DNA of 64,000 bases from Maniola hyperantus (Eukaryota > Arthropoda > Insecta > Lepidoptera > Nymphalidae). This document shows positions 47,599-57,065 of the stretch, in pieces (the stretch's first letter is position 1; each line of letters starts with the position of its first letter). Under the pieces are notes generated by a model. That model searched no databases. It was not told the DNA's origin and saw only the letters and a list, made by a program, of their open reading frames with translations. The stretch spans positions 6,444,666-6,508,665 of the forward strand of contig NC_048557.2 in assembly GCF_902806685.2 (NCBI RefSeq). The letters run 5' to 3'. Both the position numbers and the translations under genes were made by a program.

Positions 47599-47707
47599 TT
47601 TACTTATAAATAATAATAGTTAAATCCGTTATGAGCGCAAACTCGCCGATAAACTGATGTGCAGTTTGGCGAGATAGAAATTGTTATATTGCATTGCGTG
47701 CGCATTA

Positions 47708-47944
47708 TCCATACTAATATTATAAATGCGAAAGTATGTCTGTCTGTCTGTCTGTCTGTCTGCTAGATTTTCATGGCTCAACCGTTCAACCGATTTTGAC
47801 GAAATTTGGTACAGAGGTAGCTCGCAACGGAAGGGAATATGCGGGGAAGGACATGTGCTACTTTTTATCCCGGAAAATTTAAGAGTTCCCACAGGATTTT
47901 TAAAAACCTAAATCCACGCGTACGAAGTCGCGGGCATCAGCTAG
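47708..47944 (+). mobile_element. complete H1 Helitron
   Basis: A|TCCATACTAATATTATAA, six CTGT units, GCTAGATTTTCATGGCTCAA, CACGCGTACGAAGTCGCGGG, CATCAGCTAG|T. About 25 bases (CGGAAGGGAATATG region) differ from the others near 47827-47840. It lies only 110 bases after the complete H2. Confidence 0.92.
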
Positions 47945-47999
47945 TAATAAAAAAATTAAATGAATAAATTTTTTTGCGGAATATAAATCTCGATTGTGC

Positions 48000-48200
48000 A
48001 CTAGGTCTTAGATCGCGTGCACAGAGATACAGGTGCGCGCACGCAGCCCGGAGCGACGCCCGCGCTCCATTCATTGTTGCATTAGCCGAGATATCGCTAT
48101 TCGCTGCGAAAATGTTTTAGCGATACTGAGGTTTTTGGTAATTACGCGTTTATCGACCGTTGTGGTCGGTATATAATCAGAATTTTTAACCATCGTTATT
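48000..48200. promoter_or_regulatory. CpG-rich low-repeat segment
   Basis: GTGCGCGCACGCAGCCCGGA, GCGACGCCCGCGCTCCATTC followed by CGAGATATCGCTATTCGCTG and CGACCGTTGTGGTCGGTATA (a short palindrome). Unlike neighbouring repeats; no partner seen. A regulatory or conserved role is a guess. Confidence 0.2.
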
Positions 48201-48307
48201 ATGAGGGACATAATGAGTGTAGAATGCCTACAGCGTGTGAGATGCCAACGCTTTATTCATAGTTAATTTTTTTTCTATACAAGGGTAGGTATATAATACT
48301 GAGGGTC

Positions 48308-48452
48308 CTCTATAATGTTCTCAAAGGTGTGAGCAGTCCGCCAATCCGCACTTGGCCAGCGTGGTAACCTTTAGAAACCCTTCTCAATCTGAGAGTAGAC
48401 CCGTGCTCTGTAGTGAGCCGGCGATGCGTTTATCATGATGATGATGACGATT
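48308..48452 (+). mobile_element. S1 SINE 3' half
   Basis: CTATAATGTTCTCAAAGGTG, CCGCCAATCCGCACTTGGCC, AGCGTGGTAACC, TGAGAGTAGACCCGTGCTCT, and a CATGATGATGATGACGAT tail. Confidence 0.85.
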
Positions 48453-48495
48453 ATTCTCCCGGAAGCCACACCCTACTCCACGAGCTGTAGGTACA

Positions 48496-48632
48496 CCTAT
48501 AGTAGGGATATGAGGCGGGGAGACACCCCGCACGTCACCCGCGCTTGACTGCATAGGGTTAGCGCGGGAGCTGTGCGGGTGTGCAGGGCGTTCCCTTCCC
48601 GATTGCCATCTTGACCTGTCGCGGACTATAGC
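48496..48632. mobile_element. FB fold-back element, left end deleted
   Basis: CTATAGTAGGGATATGAGGC at the left has lost CGCGACAGGTCGAGATGGCA, while the right end CCCGATTGCCATCTTGACCT, GTCGCGGACTATAG is intact. Confidence 0.8.
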
Positions 48633-48922
48633 ATTTTCTACCAGCATAAGATCTCACTTGATGAATGGTAAATTGCGCATTCGTGCTTTATACCAATTGA
48701 AAATAAAATGAATATCATAATTAGATCATAATCTGTACTACAGGGATCCCATTAAACTATAAACTTCAATAACTGAGCTTTGACTCATAGTAAAATAAGC
48801 AACTAAATATATATTTACCATCACCCATTAAATTCTAAGGTACACAGGCAGGCAATTGAAAGTCTAAATCCAGCTAGTCTGGTTCAATATACAAACGACC
48901 TAGACGATGGACAGACTTGAGA

Positions 48923-48950
48923 CAAAATGTCTACAGCTGTAGACATTTTG
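48923..48950. repeat. perfect 28-bp palindrome
   Basis: CAAAATGTCTACAG followed directly by its reverse complement CTGTAGACATTTTG. Could be the core of a lost fold-back element or a dimeric binding site. Confidence 0.85.
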
Positions 48951-49136
48951 ATTAAAAACTCGCTTTGTTACGAGATCAGTCAAGCGCCAATATTCCTAAT
49001 TTCTTCCATAAATACGGCCATGTCAATATATGCTATGCAACCGTTTCAAAAATATAACACCTAAGCATAGTACTTATTGAAAACATTAATATAGAATAAT
49101 AGTTCTACCATTGTATTGTAACTTATTAGGTACTTA

Positions 49137-49312
49137 CAGTACGCGGCAGAACATAATGTAGGTACATAGGCCTTTAGAATGACATTTCGGCTTTGTAGAG
49201 CGTTGTCTCGATGTCTCTCATACCTTTATGACATTTCGTCAATCTCAACAACAGAGACAATGCTCTACAAATCCGCTATTTCTGCCTAAAAGTAGATGCA
49301 ATGTACACACAT
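49137..49312. mobile_element. P fold-back element, central region inverted
   Basis: CAGTACGCGGCAGAACATAA, TTAGAATGACATTTCGGCTT, TGTAGAGCGTTGTCTCGATG, and at the right ACAGAGACAATGCTCTACAA. Between them TCTCTCATACCTTTATGACA is the reverse complement of the usual centre, so the loop has flipped. Confidence 0.8.
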
Positions 49313-49329
49313 TTAGGTACAAGTTAGAG

Positions 49330-49880
49330 TTTAGGTTTAAACTTTCTGCTCTTTAGCAAACTAACTCAGCATAAACCTTTCAGCATACATATTAGAATGA
49401 TTATGCAATAGATCCCAAAAAATAAATGAGATTTGAGATTGACCCACCTTTCAGATTTCAATAATATTTTCAACCCCTATTCCGTAGAGTATCTTGTGGA
49501 TTGAATTAGGGTTACCTTTGTCACGACGCGACTGTCGCATAGCCTCCGTTTATTAAATCTGTAGAGTCGGATGTCTGCGTCGGCATTTAATCGTTCCAGC
49601 TCTCAGCATGAGTGATCGGTACATTTCACAGCATCCCGTGCGACGGCCGGACGGTGTAATTATTTTATTTATATAATAAATAGTTTCCTTTCACATTACG
49701 TTATAAAAACGATGCGTGCCTGCAAATATAATTTAATACATTGGACTTCTTACCATACTTAGCTAGAAACTTAAATGAAACTGTTTACTTGGTGAAAACA
49801 GTGTTGGATCAGACATCATCAGGTTTAGTAGCTAGGGTACTAAAGTAGTTGATATACTACAGACATTTTTTTTACTTTAA
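49330..49880. other. unassigned stretch with a GC-richer part
   Basis: 49490-49660 (GTCACGACGCGACTGTCGCA, TAGAGTCGGATGTCTGCGTC, CATCCCGTGCGACGGCCGGA) is not a recognised repeat. CGACGCGACTGTCGCAT contains a short inverted pair. Confidence 0.3.
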
Positions 49881-49882
49881 AC

Positions 49883-50094
49883 TCTTTCTATATAAAATTC
49901 AAGGTCCTGACTGACTGACGTATATTATATCAACGTACAGCCTAAGCCGTTGGTCGAAGAGACATAAAATTTGAAGGGTGTATTCTTGTACAGAGTAGGA
50001 AGAAAGGATTTTTCGAAATTCTACCCCTAAGTGGCCTAAATAGGAGTTTGAAATTTATGTAGTCCACGCGGACGAAGTCGCGAGCATAAGCTAG
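49883..50094 (+). mobile_element. H3 Helitron, short type
   Basis: CTTTCTATATAAAATTCAAG, GTCCTGACTGACTGACG, GTACAGCCTAAGCC, AAAATTTGAAGGGTGTATTC, CTACCCCTAAGTGGCCTAAA, CACGCGGACGAAGTCGCGAG, CATAAGCTAG|T. It starts like H3 but ends like H2, i.e. a chimera of the two types. Confidence 0.85.
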
Positions 50095-50209
50095 TATGAT
50101 ATAATTAGGAGCATACTTTGAGCCCTAAAAGAGAATAAAACAGCACTAATATGTGTGCTAACATAGGTGCTCTCTATTACCTACCTCCAATTTACAACAT
50201 CTATTTAAA

Positions 50210-50687
50210 TCTATATATATAAAATTCAAAGTCCTGACTGACTGACTGACATATATATCAACGCACAGCCTAAACCGCTGGTACTAGAGACATGAAATTT
50301 GGAGGGTGTGTTCTTTGTAAAGAGTAGGTATCCACTAAGAAAGGATTTTTGAAATTCTACTCCTAAGTGGGTTAAATGGGGGATGGAAGTTTGTATGAAA
50401 GTCCGTCATTTTTGAAGTTACATCGATGAAAATTGGTATTTAAGCTTTCGGTTAAAAATAAAAAAATACATATTTCACGATTTTTGGAAATTCTACTACC
50501 AAGAGGATTAAATAGGGGATGAAAATTTGTATGAAAGTCCGTCATTTTTCCAAGTTATTTGCATGAAAATTGGTATTTGGGTTTTCGGCAACAAATGAAG
50601 AAATATGTGTTTTAGGATTTTTGGAAATTCAACCCCCACCTCGATTTTCTAAATTCCACCCGAGCGAAGCCGGGGCGGGTCAGCTAG
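50210..50687 (+). mobile_element. H3 Helitron, long type with triplicated module
   Basis: A|TCTATATATATAAAATTCA, (CTGA)n, GTTTGTATGAAAGTCCGTCA modules, and a CCGAGCGAAGCCGGGGCGGG, TCAGCTAG|T end. The block 'GGATTTTTGGAAATTCTAC...GTATGAAAGTCCGTCATTTT...GAAAATTGGTATT' occurs in about two and a half tandem copies (50338, 50465, 50610). Confidence 0.88.
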
Positions 50688-50689
50688 TT

Positions 50690-50785
50690 TTTTATACTTT
50701 TTGTTCCGCAAAATCAAAGAATTCCTACGGGATTTCTGGAAAACCAAACGTCACAGGATGGAGGTCGCGGGTCATCATATACTGT
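50690..50785 (+). mobile_element. H1 3'-region relic
   Basis: TTTGTTCCGCAAAATCAAAG, AATTCCTACGGGATTTCTGG, then GGATGGAGGTCGCGGGTCAT. The hairpin is lost. It begins right at the end of the H3. Confidence 0.5.
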
Positions 50786-50867
50786 ACGGTGCAGAAGATT
50801 TGCATCCCGGAAACAGACGTACAGTAAAATATTGTATACCATAGACTTATTATACTAGGTAACCACA

Positions 50868-51034
50868 TCACTGTTGTATACCGACCTTTAGAAACAGCGG
50901 TTTCGTAGAGCGTTGTCTCTGTCGTTGAGACCGACAGAACGTCACATAGGTATTAATGACAGAGACAACGCTCTACAAATCCGAAATCTCATTGCAAAGG
51001 TCGATGTACAATATTTCTTGCCGCCTACTGTAGG
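50868..51034. mobile_element. P fold-back element
   Basis: TATACCGACCTTTAGAAACA, GCGGTTTCGTAGAGCGTTGT, CTCTGTCGTTGAGACCGACA, then the inverse ACAGAGACAACGCTCTACAA and TTGCAAAGGTCGATGTACAA, TATTTCTTGCCGCCTACTGT. The left terminus (TACAGTACGCGGCAG) is lost, the right one kept. Confidence 0.85.
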
Positions 51035-51039
51035 CAAGG

Positions 51040-51535
51040 TACCTACTACTTTTTGAGTTCCCACAAGATTTTAAAAATCTACTTATATCCAAAAGTTATG
51101 TAGGTATATCCTAAACCTAGACCAGTGATTAAACGAATTTACAAGCACGAAGGCAATTTCCAACGAGTTAATTTTAATCGACAAATACACCACGCGAATG
51201 TTTAACCCGAGACTTGATCAGATAATGTTGAAAATTGAATTGTCAATAATTACAGGCGTCAGGTACCCTAGGTCTCGCGATTGACCCTCGGTGTTTCCTA
51301 GCCAGATAACGCAGCGAGCTGATTTATGTAATGGTTACTTGATATAAGGTGTGAATTATTATTTTGGATGCGTATTAACGCTTGGAAATGTTTGGTGAAA
51401 GTTGAGATGCTTGTCTGAGAAGGAACTTAGGTAAACCTATATCATATACCTACCTTATTACCTAAGTATAGACAGGTAGGTATATGTAGCAAATAGTTAT
51501 CAATCTATGTGTCTAATCCATACTAGTCCATACTA
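51040..51535. other. mostly unassigned stretch
   Basis: 51048-51090 (TACTTTTTGAGTTCCCACAA, GATTTTAAAAATCTA) is a trace of H1. The rest is not recognised. The three TCCATACTAG repeats at 51517-51545 lead into the next H1. Confidence 0.35.
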
Positions 51536-51553
51536 GTCCATACTTCCATACTA

Positions 51554-51765
51554 TCCATACTAATATTATAAATGCGAAAGTGTGTCTGTCTGTCTGCTAG
51601 CTTTTCACGGCCCATGCGTTCTATCGATTTTAATGAAATTTGGTATAAAGATAACTTGCATCCAGGAGACGGACATAGGTTGCTTTTATCCCGGAAAATC
51701 AAAGAATTTTCACGGGATTTTTAAAAATCTAAATCCACGCGGACGAAGTCGCGGGCATCATCTAG
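51554..51765 (+). mobile_element. complete H1 Helitron
   Basis: A|TCCATACTAATATTATAA, three CTGT units, GCTAGCTTTTCACGGCCCAT, CACGCGGACGAAGTCGCGGG, CATCATCTAG|T. 212 bases. The left flank repeats CCATACTA three more times, perhaps from nested targeting of earlier ends. Confidence 0.92.
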
Positions 51766-51784
51766 TATAAAATGGATTAAAACT

Positions 51785-52118
51785 AAATATTACTTGCTTT
51801 ACCGGTGAAGTAAAACATACATAGTGAGAAAACCTGCATGTTCTCCATTTTTTTTATTCGATTACAAGTTAACCCCTGCGTTCTCACCTGGTGGTAAGTG
51901 ATGGTGCAGTCTAAGATGGTGGCGGGCTAACTTGGAAGGGATATGGTAGTTTTATTAAACCCATACCCATATCGGTTTCTACACGATAATACTAAATTCC
52001 ATAATGTTCTCAAGGGTGTGTGAAGTCTGCCAATCCGCACTTGACTATGGCCTAAACCATTTTCAATTTGAGGAGGAGACCCGTGTTCAGTAGTGGGCCG
52101 GTGATGGGTTGGTGAAGA
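51785..52118 (+). mobile_element. S1 SINE, interrupted
   Basis: The body is split: TTACTTGCTTTACCGGTGAA, GAAAACCTGCATGTTCTCCA | insert | TCCATAATGTTCTCAAGGGT, GTCTGCCAATCCGCACTTGA, GTTCAGTAGTGGGCCGGTGA, TGGGTTGG. Headless; (GAT)n tail replaced by TGAAGAAG. Confidence 0.85.
51849..51997 (-). mobile_element. S3 SINE nested in S1, with 5-bp target duplication
   Basis: TTTTTTTATTCGATTACAAG (T-rich, i.e. the A-rich tail on minus), TCACCTGGTGGTAAGTGATG, TGCAGTCTAAGATGGTGGCG, GGCTAACTTGGAAGGGATAT, CATACCCATATCGGTTTCTA. TCCAT flanks both sides (51844-51848, 51998-52002). The tRNA head is missing at the right, as expected for 5' truncation. It shows that S3 was active after this S1 inserted. Confidence 0.85.
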
Positions 52119-52166
52119 AGTCTTTGTGCAAAGCATTCATTATTTTACAACTAGAGATATAGTGCG

Positions 52167-52305
52167 TAAAAAAAGACTTTTCGCGCGCCATTTAAATTTT
52201 TTGTTTCATGACAAAATTTTAAAGGTGAACCCGTACTTTTGATATTATGACAGTTGATCCATAGAGTCAAAATGGCGCGTGAGAAGTCATTTTGCACGGG
52301 CTATT
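52167..52305. mobile_element. MITE with TGGCGCGTGAGAAGTC ends
   Basis: AAAAAAAGACTTTTCGCGCG, CCATTTAAATTTTTTG at the left and ATAGAGTCAAAATGGCGCGT, GAGAAGTCATTTTGCACG at the right are inverted. The middle has TTTTAAAGGTGAACCCGTAC. A relative lies at 62345-62465. Confidence 0.75.
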
Positions 52306-52319
52306 ATCATAAAATGCAG

Positions 52320-52750
52320 GGTCAATACCTTTAATTTCCTACAAATATTATTAATGAGTAGGTAAGTATAATAACTTGATAAGCGTTAAGCCTATTGATG
52401 ATTAATAATAATTAAGCCGCTGAGTAAGTCATTACGTCCTGCGAGTTATGGTTTTAGGGTCGCAGGTTCTAATCGCTGAGGCTTTCAAACAACTTAGTTA
52501 AGCCGCGTAACAACTAACTAGGATTTTCGTTCACCATAGAAATTAGAAGAACAGATACCTGACTAAGAGTCAGTGCGTGCCAGACCTTCCATATTTTATA
52601 AAAGCTGAAAGCTCCTCTGGGTATTTTCCCCAACACTCTGAGGAATGTTTGTTTGGATCATGGTGGCTTTGAGAGATAACAGGTAATAAAGGTGTAAAAA
52701 GAATTACGTCAGTATAAAGTCTAATTTTTTTATATTTTCTTCAGAATCGT
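52320..52750. other. unassigned stretch
   Basis: No feature recognised. Confidence 0.35.
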
Positions 52751-52754
52751 ATAA

Positions 52755-52812
52755 GAAATCACGTCATGCATTGCCAGATACTTTGAATGGTGGCAACCCC
52801 ATCCCAGACATT
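52755..52812. mobile_element. TGCCAGACACTTGA-type MITE, partial
   Basis: AAATCACGTCATGCATTGCC, AGATACTTTGAA, GGTGGCAACCCCATCCCAGA, CATTTTTAAAGTGT corresponds to the element at 4886-4982 read backwards, with the left arm cut. Confidence 0.55.
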
Positions 52813-52832
52813 TTTAAAGTGTATAAATTAGC

Positions 52833-53049
52833 TATGATAATATTATAAAGAGGTAATGTTTGTAAGTTTGTTTGTAGGGTGCACAGATTACAGAGTGGTA
52901 GGGGGTAATCTCTGGAACTACTGAACCTATTAAGTATGAAAATTATTTCACCTGAGTGACTTAGGCTATATTTTAGTTTAATTAGAGATCCCTACGAAAA
53001 TTGTAATAAGCTAGGTAGGTATCTGTGCGAAGCCGGGGCGGGTCGCTAG
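52833..53049 (+). mobile_element. H4 Helitron-like element, near complete
   Basis: ATGATAATATTATAAAGAGG, TAATGTTTGTAAGTTTGTTT, GGGGGTAATCTCTGGAACTA, GAGATCCCTACGAAAATTGT, TGCGAAGCCGGGGCGGGTCG, CTAG|T. The best H4 copy; the 5' TC is not evident (starts ATTAGCTATGATAAT). Confidence 0.8.
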
Positions 53050-53760
53050 TTATTAATAAATTATTCAGCTGTAATTTTTGTTTTACATAAATAAAGCGTG
53101 AATAACGCCGATTGATTTTACACTTCTATTTCCCCAAATACGCCATTCAATCATTATTATTAAAATAATTCGTGCATAAAATGCATTTGCATTTAATTCT
53201 TCCATACGAGCAGTTCCCACGTGCAAGCATGAAATAAAAGATGGCCGACGTACGGCTAATGTACGTCTAGCAGATATGATATATTGACAGCAGCGGACAG
53301 ACGGACGTGTGTGTGTTGCTAGTGTGTTGACCACTAGGGCTGTCGATTATATAGTAGGGTTAGGGTCTGTCTATACTCTATCCACAGAAAGTAGTTAGTA
53401 TAGCGCTCTCTCTGTTATGTGATTCCTTACAAATGACAGAGACAAAAATCTCAGTGGGCGTCAACCATTTTGAGTCACCAACCAATCACGAGTGGTGGCA
53501 AATTAAAAAAAATAGACTGGTATCCCCGGATTAACTAAGGTTAAACGTGAGTATTTGATACTTTATTTTACTTACTATAATTCTATGCATTAATGTTCCC
53601 ATGTTTTCTGCTATAAAGGTTTCCATAGCAGAAAACATAGGATTTTTAAACTGAGCAGCATCAGTAATAACACTGATACACTTTTTTTTAAATTATAAAA
53701 ATGTGTCTTTCAGTTGTCAATGTTGCTGGACTGAAAGGAATTTTTAAACCCCCATATTAT
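53050..53760. other. mostly unassigned stretch
   Basis: Nothing is recognised apart from the hairpin at 53601. 53210-53335 is GC-richer (AAAGATGGCCGACGTACGGC). Confidence 0.35.
53601..53638. repeat. 14-bp perfect hairpin
   Basis: ATGTTTTCTGCTAT pairs with ATAGCAGAAAACAT around AAAGGTTTCC. Adjacent C/G extend it with gaps. Single copy in the window. Confidence 0.75.
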
Positions 53761-53763
53761 CAA

Positions 53764-53996
53764 CTAGCTTATGCTTGCCACTTCGTCCGCGTTGACTACA
53801 CTATTATTTCAAACCCCTATTTCACCTCCTTAGGGGTTGAATTATCAAACATTCTTTCTTAGCGGATGCCTATGTCATAATAGCTATCTGCATGCCAAAC
53901 AGCTGGAGCCGTCCAGTAGTTTGAGCTGTGCGTATATATTAGTCAGTCAGTTAATCAGTTGGTCAGTCACCTTTTCCTTTTATACATATATTTAGA
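53764..53996 (-). mobile_element. complete H2 Helitron
   Basis: Minus strand: A|TCTAAATATATGTATAAA, (TGAC)n degraded, GTCAACGCGGACGAAGTGGC, AAGCATAAG, CTAG|T. The hairpin has a mismatch (GTGGC for GTCGC). Confidence 0.88.
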
Positions 53997-53999
53997 TTT

Positions 54000-54635
54000 T
54001 TTTAATGTTTTAAAGGAGCAGCCCTATCTCACAACACTAACTAGTGTGTTATTATTTAGTAATTTGTGCCGGTAAGTTGGGAGTTTTGCGGTAATAAATT
54101 ATTGTAATGCTTTTTTTAATGCATTGCAACTGTAACGAAATGTAGGTATACTTACCTAGGTGTCGAGCTCACAAACAACGGTCTGGAGACCTGAGTTTAG
54201 AGTTGCGTTTCAAGTTACGTTTGTTCACCTACATGTACTTTAAGCATTTCAAGTTTCGATCCCCAGCTCCAGTCAGTTAGTCAGGACAAGTCTTTTTATA
54301 TATGTATGGATAAATAAGAATAGGTGCCTACCTAATATCTAATGTGACGAATATATGCTGTTATCGTACGTAACGTATCAATTTCAAAAGATAAAGTATC
54401 GTAATAAAAATTAATCCATAGAATATTCATCGTGCTCCGACCTCTGAGGTAGCTATTTATATCGCTTACTGAATTATATATGCACGAAAAATCCACTGCA
54501 TAATACACCACGGATCCGCTATTTATCTAAGAAATGCTAATTCTCCTAGAACAGGTCCAATAAAAAACCATTTTACGTGTATTTCTAACTAATTTATGCA
54601 ACAATACATCTCGTCTCACCAATCTAACCAGCCAT
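54000..54635. other. unassigned stretch
   Basis: No feature recognised. Confidence 0.35.
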
Positions 54636-54639
54636 CATT

Positions 54640-54790
54640 ATTTCGCATTCATTTGACAGCGGCCAATAGCATCAAAGATGGCGCCTCCCGCGGTTTTCTC
54701 AGCCAATCACGAGCGTTCATTTGAAAAACAATAGAACATAAAAACGTCACGGTATGCGCGCGAGTCGACGTCCTAATTTGTATTCAACAG
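54640..54790. promoter_or_regulatory. possible promoter-like segment with CCAAT motifs
   Basis: GCGGCCAATAGCATCAAAGA, TGGCGCCTCCCGCGG and CAGCCAATCACGAGCG place two CCAAT motifs about 45 bases apart, next to GATGGCGCCTCCCGCGG. GTCACGGTATGCGCGCGAGT, CGACGTC follows. No downstream exon could be shown. It could equally be an old MITE (CATTTGACAGC... GTTCATTTGAAAA). Confidence 0.2.
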
Positions 54791-54904
54791 ATTAAATAGA
54801 AATTAGTTACAAGTTGTTATTTCTTAGGCGAAACTATTTAAGCATTGGAAGGGTCAATGATCTATTGCCTTATGTAATACTGAGGTAATCCTTAATGTAA
54901 ATAC

Positions 54905-55010
54905 AAATGAGCGGTGATAGCCTAGTGGTTAAGACTTCGGCCTCCTATTTGGTGGGTTCGGGGTTGGATCCCGAGCATGCACCTCTAACTTTTCGGTTAA
55001 ATTAGAAACA
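54905..55010 (+). mobile_element. S1 SINE, head only
   Basis: GAGCGGTGATAGCCTAGTGG, TTAAGACTTCGGCCTCCTAT, GGGTTCGGGGTTGGATCCCG, AGCATGCACCTCTAACTTTT, CGG. A box intact, B box GGTTGGATCCC. Body missing. Confidence 0.85.
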
Positions 55011-55043
55011 TAGCTAGGTTTTCATATAGTTTTCCAGCCTTTA

Positions 55044-55112
55044 GTTTTTAACCGACTTCAAAAAAAGGAGGAGGTTCTCAATTCGTCGGAATCTTTATCA
55101 GTAAGAAATAGG
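55044..55112 (+). mobile_element. lepidopteran repeat end (ACCGACTTCAAAAAAAGG)
   Basis: TTAACCGACTTCAAAAAAAG, GAGGAGGTTCTCAATTCGTC, GGAATC is a phrase I know as a recurrent repeat terminus in insect genomes. The rest of that element is not identifiable here. Confidence 0.5.
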
Positions 55113-55114
55113 TA

Positions 55115-55375
55115 CATAATTACTGATCTTTTGGTTCAACACAGTCGGGTAGAACGATTATTTTAAACCACCAATGCAGTGCATGATTTCACGGTATTCA
55201 AACGCATGTAGGCAATTTATATCTTGCGTAGTTAAAGTTTCTAATAGTCGATATCTATCACTTTGTGTGTTTACTTTGCTTAATGATAGAGCTTAAAGCT
55301 TAATAGGAAGTTGTCGTTTGGCTACCTATATTACTAACATCAGTTAAGTTTGACTTGTAATAGCTCAGTGTCACA
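55115..55375. other. unassigned stretch
   Basis: No feature recognised. Confidence 0.35.
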
Positions 55376-55379
55376 GTTC

Positions 55380-55560
55380 ACGATAGTTCTTCTTCTTCTT
55401 CGCTCTGGGCTGGTTTCCGCACTTAAACGTTTCCGTCTGTTGAGCGTGCATTGCCCCTCCCCGCTGAAGTCTTCACTCCAGCCATCCAAGCTCGCTCCAG
55501 AAGCCGAGTAGACCGCCCAGGTTGCCGAGGGCTTCATGGAGTGAGGTCGGGGAACTATAG
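55380..55560. other. GC-rich segment of unknown nature
   Basis: TTCTTCTTCTTCTTCGCTCT, GGGCTGGTTTCCGCACTTAA, TGCATTGCCCCTCCCCGCTG, CCAGCCATCCAAGCTCGCTC, GTTGCCGAGGGCTTCATGGA. A (TTC)n run leads it. The minus frame over it shows no motif I know. It has the look of a SINE or retroelement 3' part, with the (TTC)n as tail on minus, but I cannot name it. Confidence 0.35.
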
Positions 55561-55564
55561 TTAT

Positions 55565-56455
55565 GAAACTTATAACAAAACCTAGAAGCTTCACCTAAAC
55601 TAGCAGGTATCAAATGTAAGCTACGAAAGGAGTAGGTAGGTATGTGACATCATGGGCCGTCGTCTTGGCAGCGTGACAAGGAGTTTTAAAAATATAATAC
55701 TAGTAAAATACTTTTAAATGTTTGATTTCACGTCACCCCTAAACTGCTGAAATAGTACCTAATATTTCGATTCCTACATAGGGCTACCGAAGGACTACCA
55801 GATAACACTAAAAGGGTAAACACAAAAGGCTAGTCAGCGCTTTATCTTGCACATATGAGTAAGCAAGACAGACAAGCAAGCACGCAAGAGCAAGACAGGT
55901 ATGTAGGTGTGAGAGAAAACTGTAACAGGCAGCGCGAGCTGTCATACGCACCAAGAAAGCCACAGGTACCTTTAAGAATAAGTCGATGGTTTATACATAC
56001 TTTAACTATTTTCTAAAGCCGTAACAATTTCTGTACCTTCCAACGGAATTCCAGAAGGTGTTCAAAGACACTAATTAAGAATGTACAATGAGCAAGGCTA
56101 GTTCCCGTGAGACAAAGGGCCCAAGCTGAACCTACACCTACAAGCTACGGGACTAGCTTCCCGACACCTCGCTACTCCTAATTAGGGAGGACACCACCTG
56201 CAGGACTTAACGCCTAGATGCAGGCAAGGGCTGGCACATACCAGAAAATTGTACGAAAAATAAATCTTTAAGTTCAACTGTTATCCAAGAGCTTATAAAA
56301 GCTCGCATCGTTTCTCATGAGCTAAACGAGATGAAACCTAATTAAAATACGATCATCTCTTATTTTCACACAGACACGTCACACTTCTAATTAACTAGTT
56401 AACTTATCCAGGCTTTGCACGGATAGGCTTAAGTTCGTAGGTACATTCCTCCTGA
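55565..56455. other. unassigned stretch
   Basis: No family or gene. AGCAAGACAGACAAGCAAGC at 55860-55880 is low-complexity. Confidence 0.35.
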
Positions 56456-56480
56456 AATATTCTAAATGATAGTAAATACC

Positions 56481-56536
56481 GCGTTCTAAATAATAGAACT
56501 ATGCATGTATATGCATAGTTCTATCATTTAGAACGC
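56481..56536. repeat. 26-bp hairpin, one mismatch, 4-base loop
   Basis: GCGTTCTAAATAATAGAACT, ATGCAT pairs with ATGCATAGTTCTATCATTTA, GAACGC around GTAT. An additional outer copy TCTAAATGATAG lies at 56461, which is the inverse of CTATCATTTAGA on the right arm. Confidence 0.8.
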
Positions 56537-56539
56537 AGA

Positions 56540-56790
56540 CTATGTAAACGATAAAAAAGCTTGTATTTGACTCGCTCCAGCAATGCACGGGGCTGCAATG
56601 GCTTGTATAGTACGGTATAATAACATTGTAAATTGAAAAATTAAGAATTAAAAAGAGCAACTGCCGAGTTTCTTGCTGGTTCTTCTCGGTAGGAACGGCA
56701 TTCCGAACCAGTGGTAAATTAAACTACCTGACTATTCATAAGCAGTTTTAAAAAGTTTACATGAATAAAAAAACATTCTATTCTATTTTA
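56540..56790 (+). mobile_element. CR1/jockey-type 3' end
   Basis: The frame end reads YVNDKKAC, stop, LAPA, followed by GAGTTTCTTGCTGGTTCTTC, TCGGTAGGAACGGCATTCCG, AACCAGTGGTAAATTAAACT, AGTTTACATGAATAAAAAAA and an ATTCTATTCTATTTTATTCT tail. Same family as 60998-61205 and as the UTR at 19.25 kb. Confidence 0.75.
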
Positions 56791-56829
56791 TTCTAAGAAA
56801 ATATGTTTACATGTTATCAGAGTGATGTC

Positions 56830-56985
56830 TCTTTTCAGACCTGGGCGCGTTTGGAACCCTCGTAGCTTTAGTTTTAAGTTCGCGTAATAATTATCATCAC
56901 TATATCTTACAGATACAAGAACCGACTCTCAAAAAGAGTAATTTATTACCTTTGAATAAATTATTTGAATTTTGAATTTTATAGA
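56830..56985 (+). mobile_element. retroelement 3' UTR (TTTGGAACCCTCGTAGCTTT type)
   Basis: TTTTCAGACCTGGGCGCGTT, TGGAACCCTCGTAGCTTTAG, AATTATCATCACTATATCTT, GACTCTCAAAAAGAGTAATT, TATTACCTTTGAATAAATTA, TTTGAATTTTGAATTTTA. AATAAA followed by (TTTGAA)n. It is cut at its 5' side next to the previous element's tail. Confidence 0.75.
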
Positions 56986-57065
56986 TTAGTGCAGACTAGA
57001 AGCAGAAGTAAAAGGTTCTATGACTCATGGTTCAGGTAAAATTATCAAGGAGTGTAACGACTTTG

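Noticed and set aside
55340..55594. 84-codon minus frame with RRRR runs
   Set aside because: It lies on a GC-rich segment led by (TTC)n; more like a repeat than a gene.
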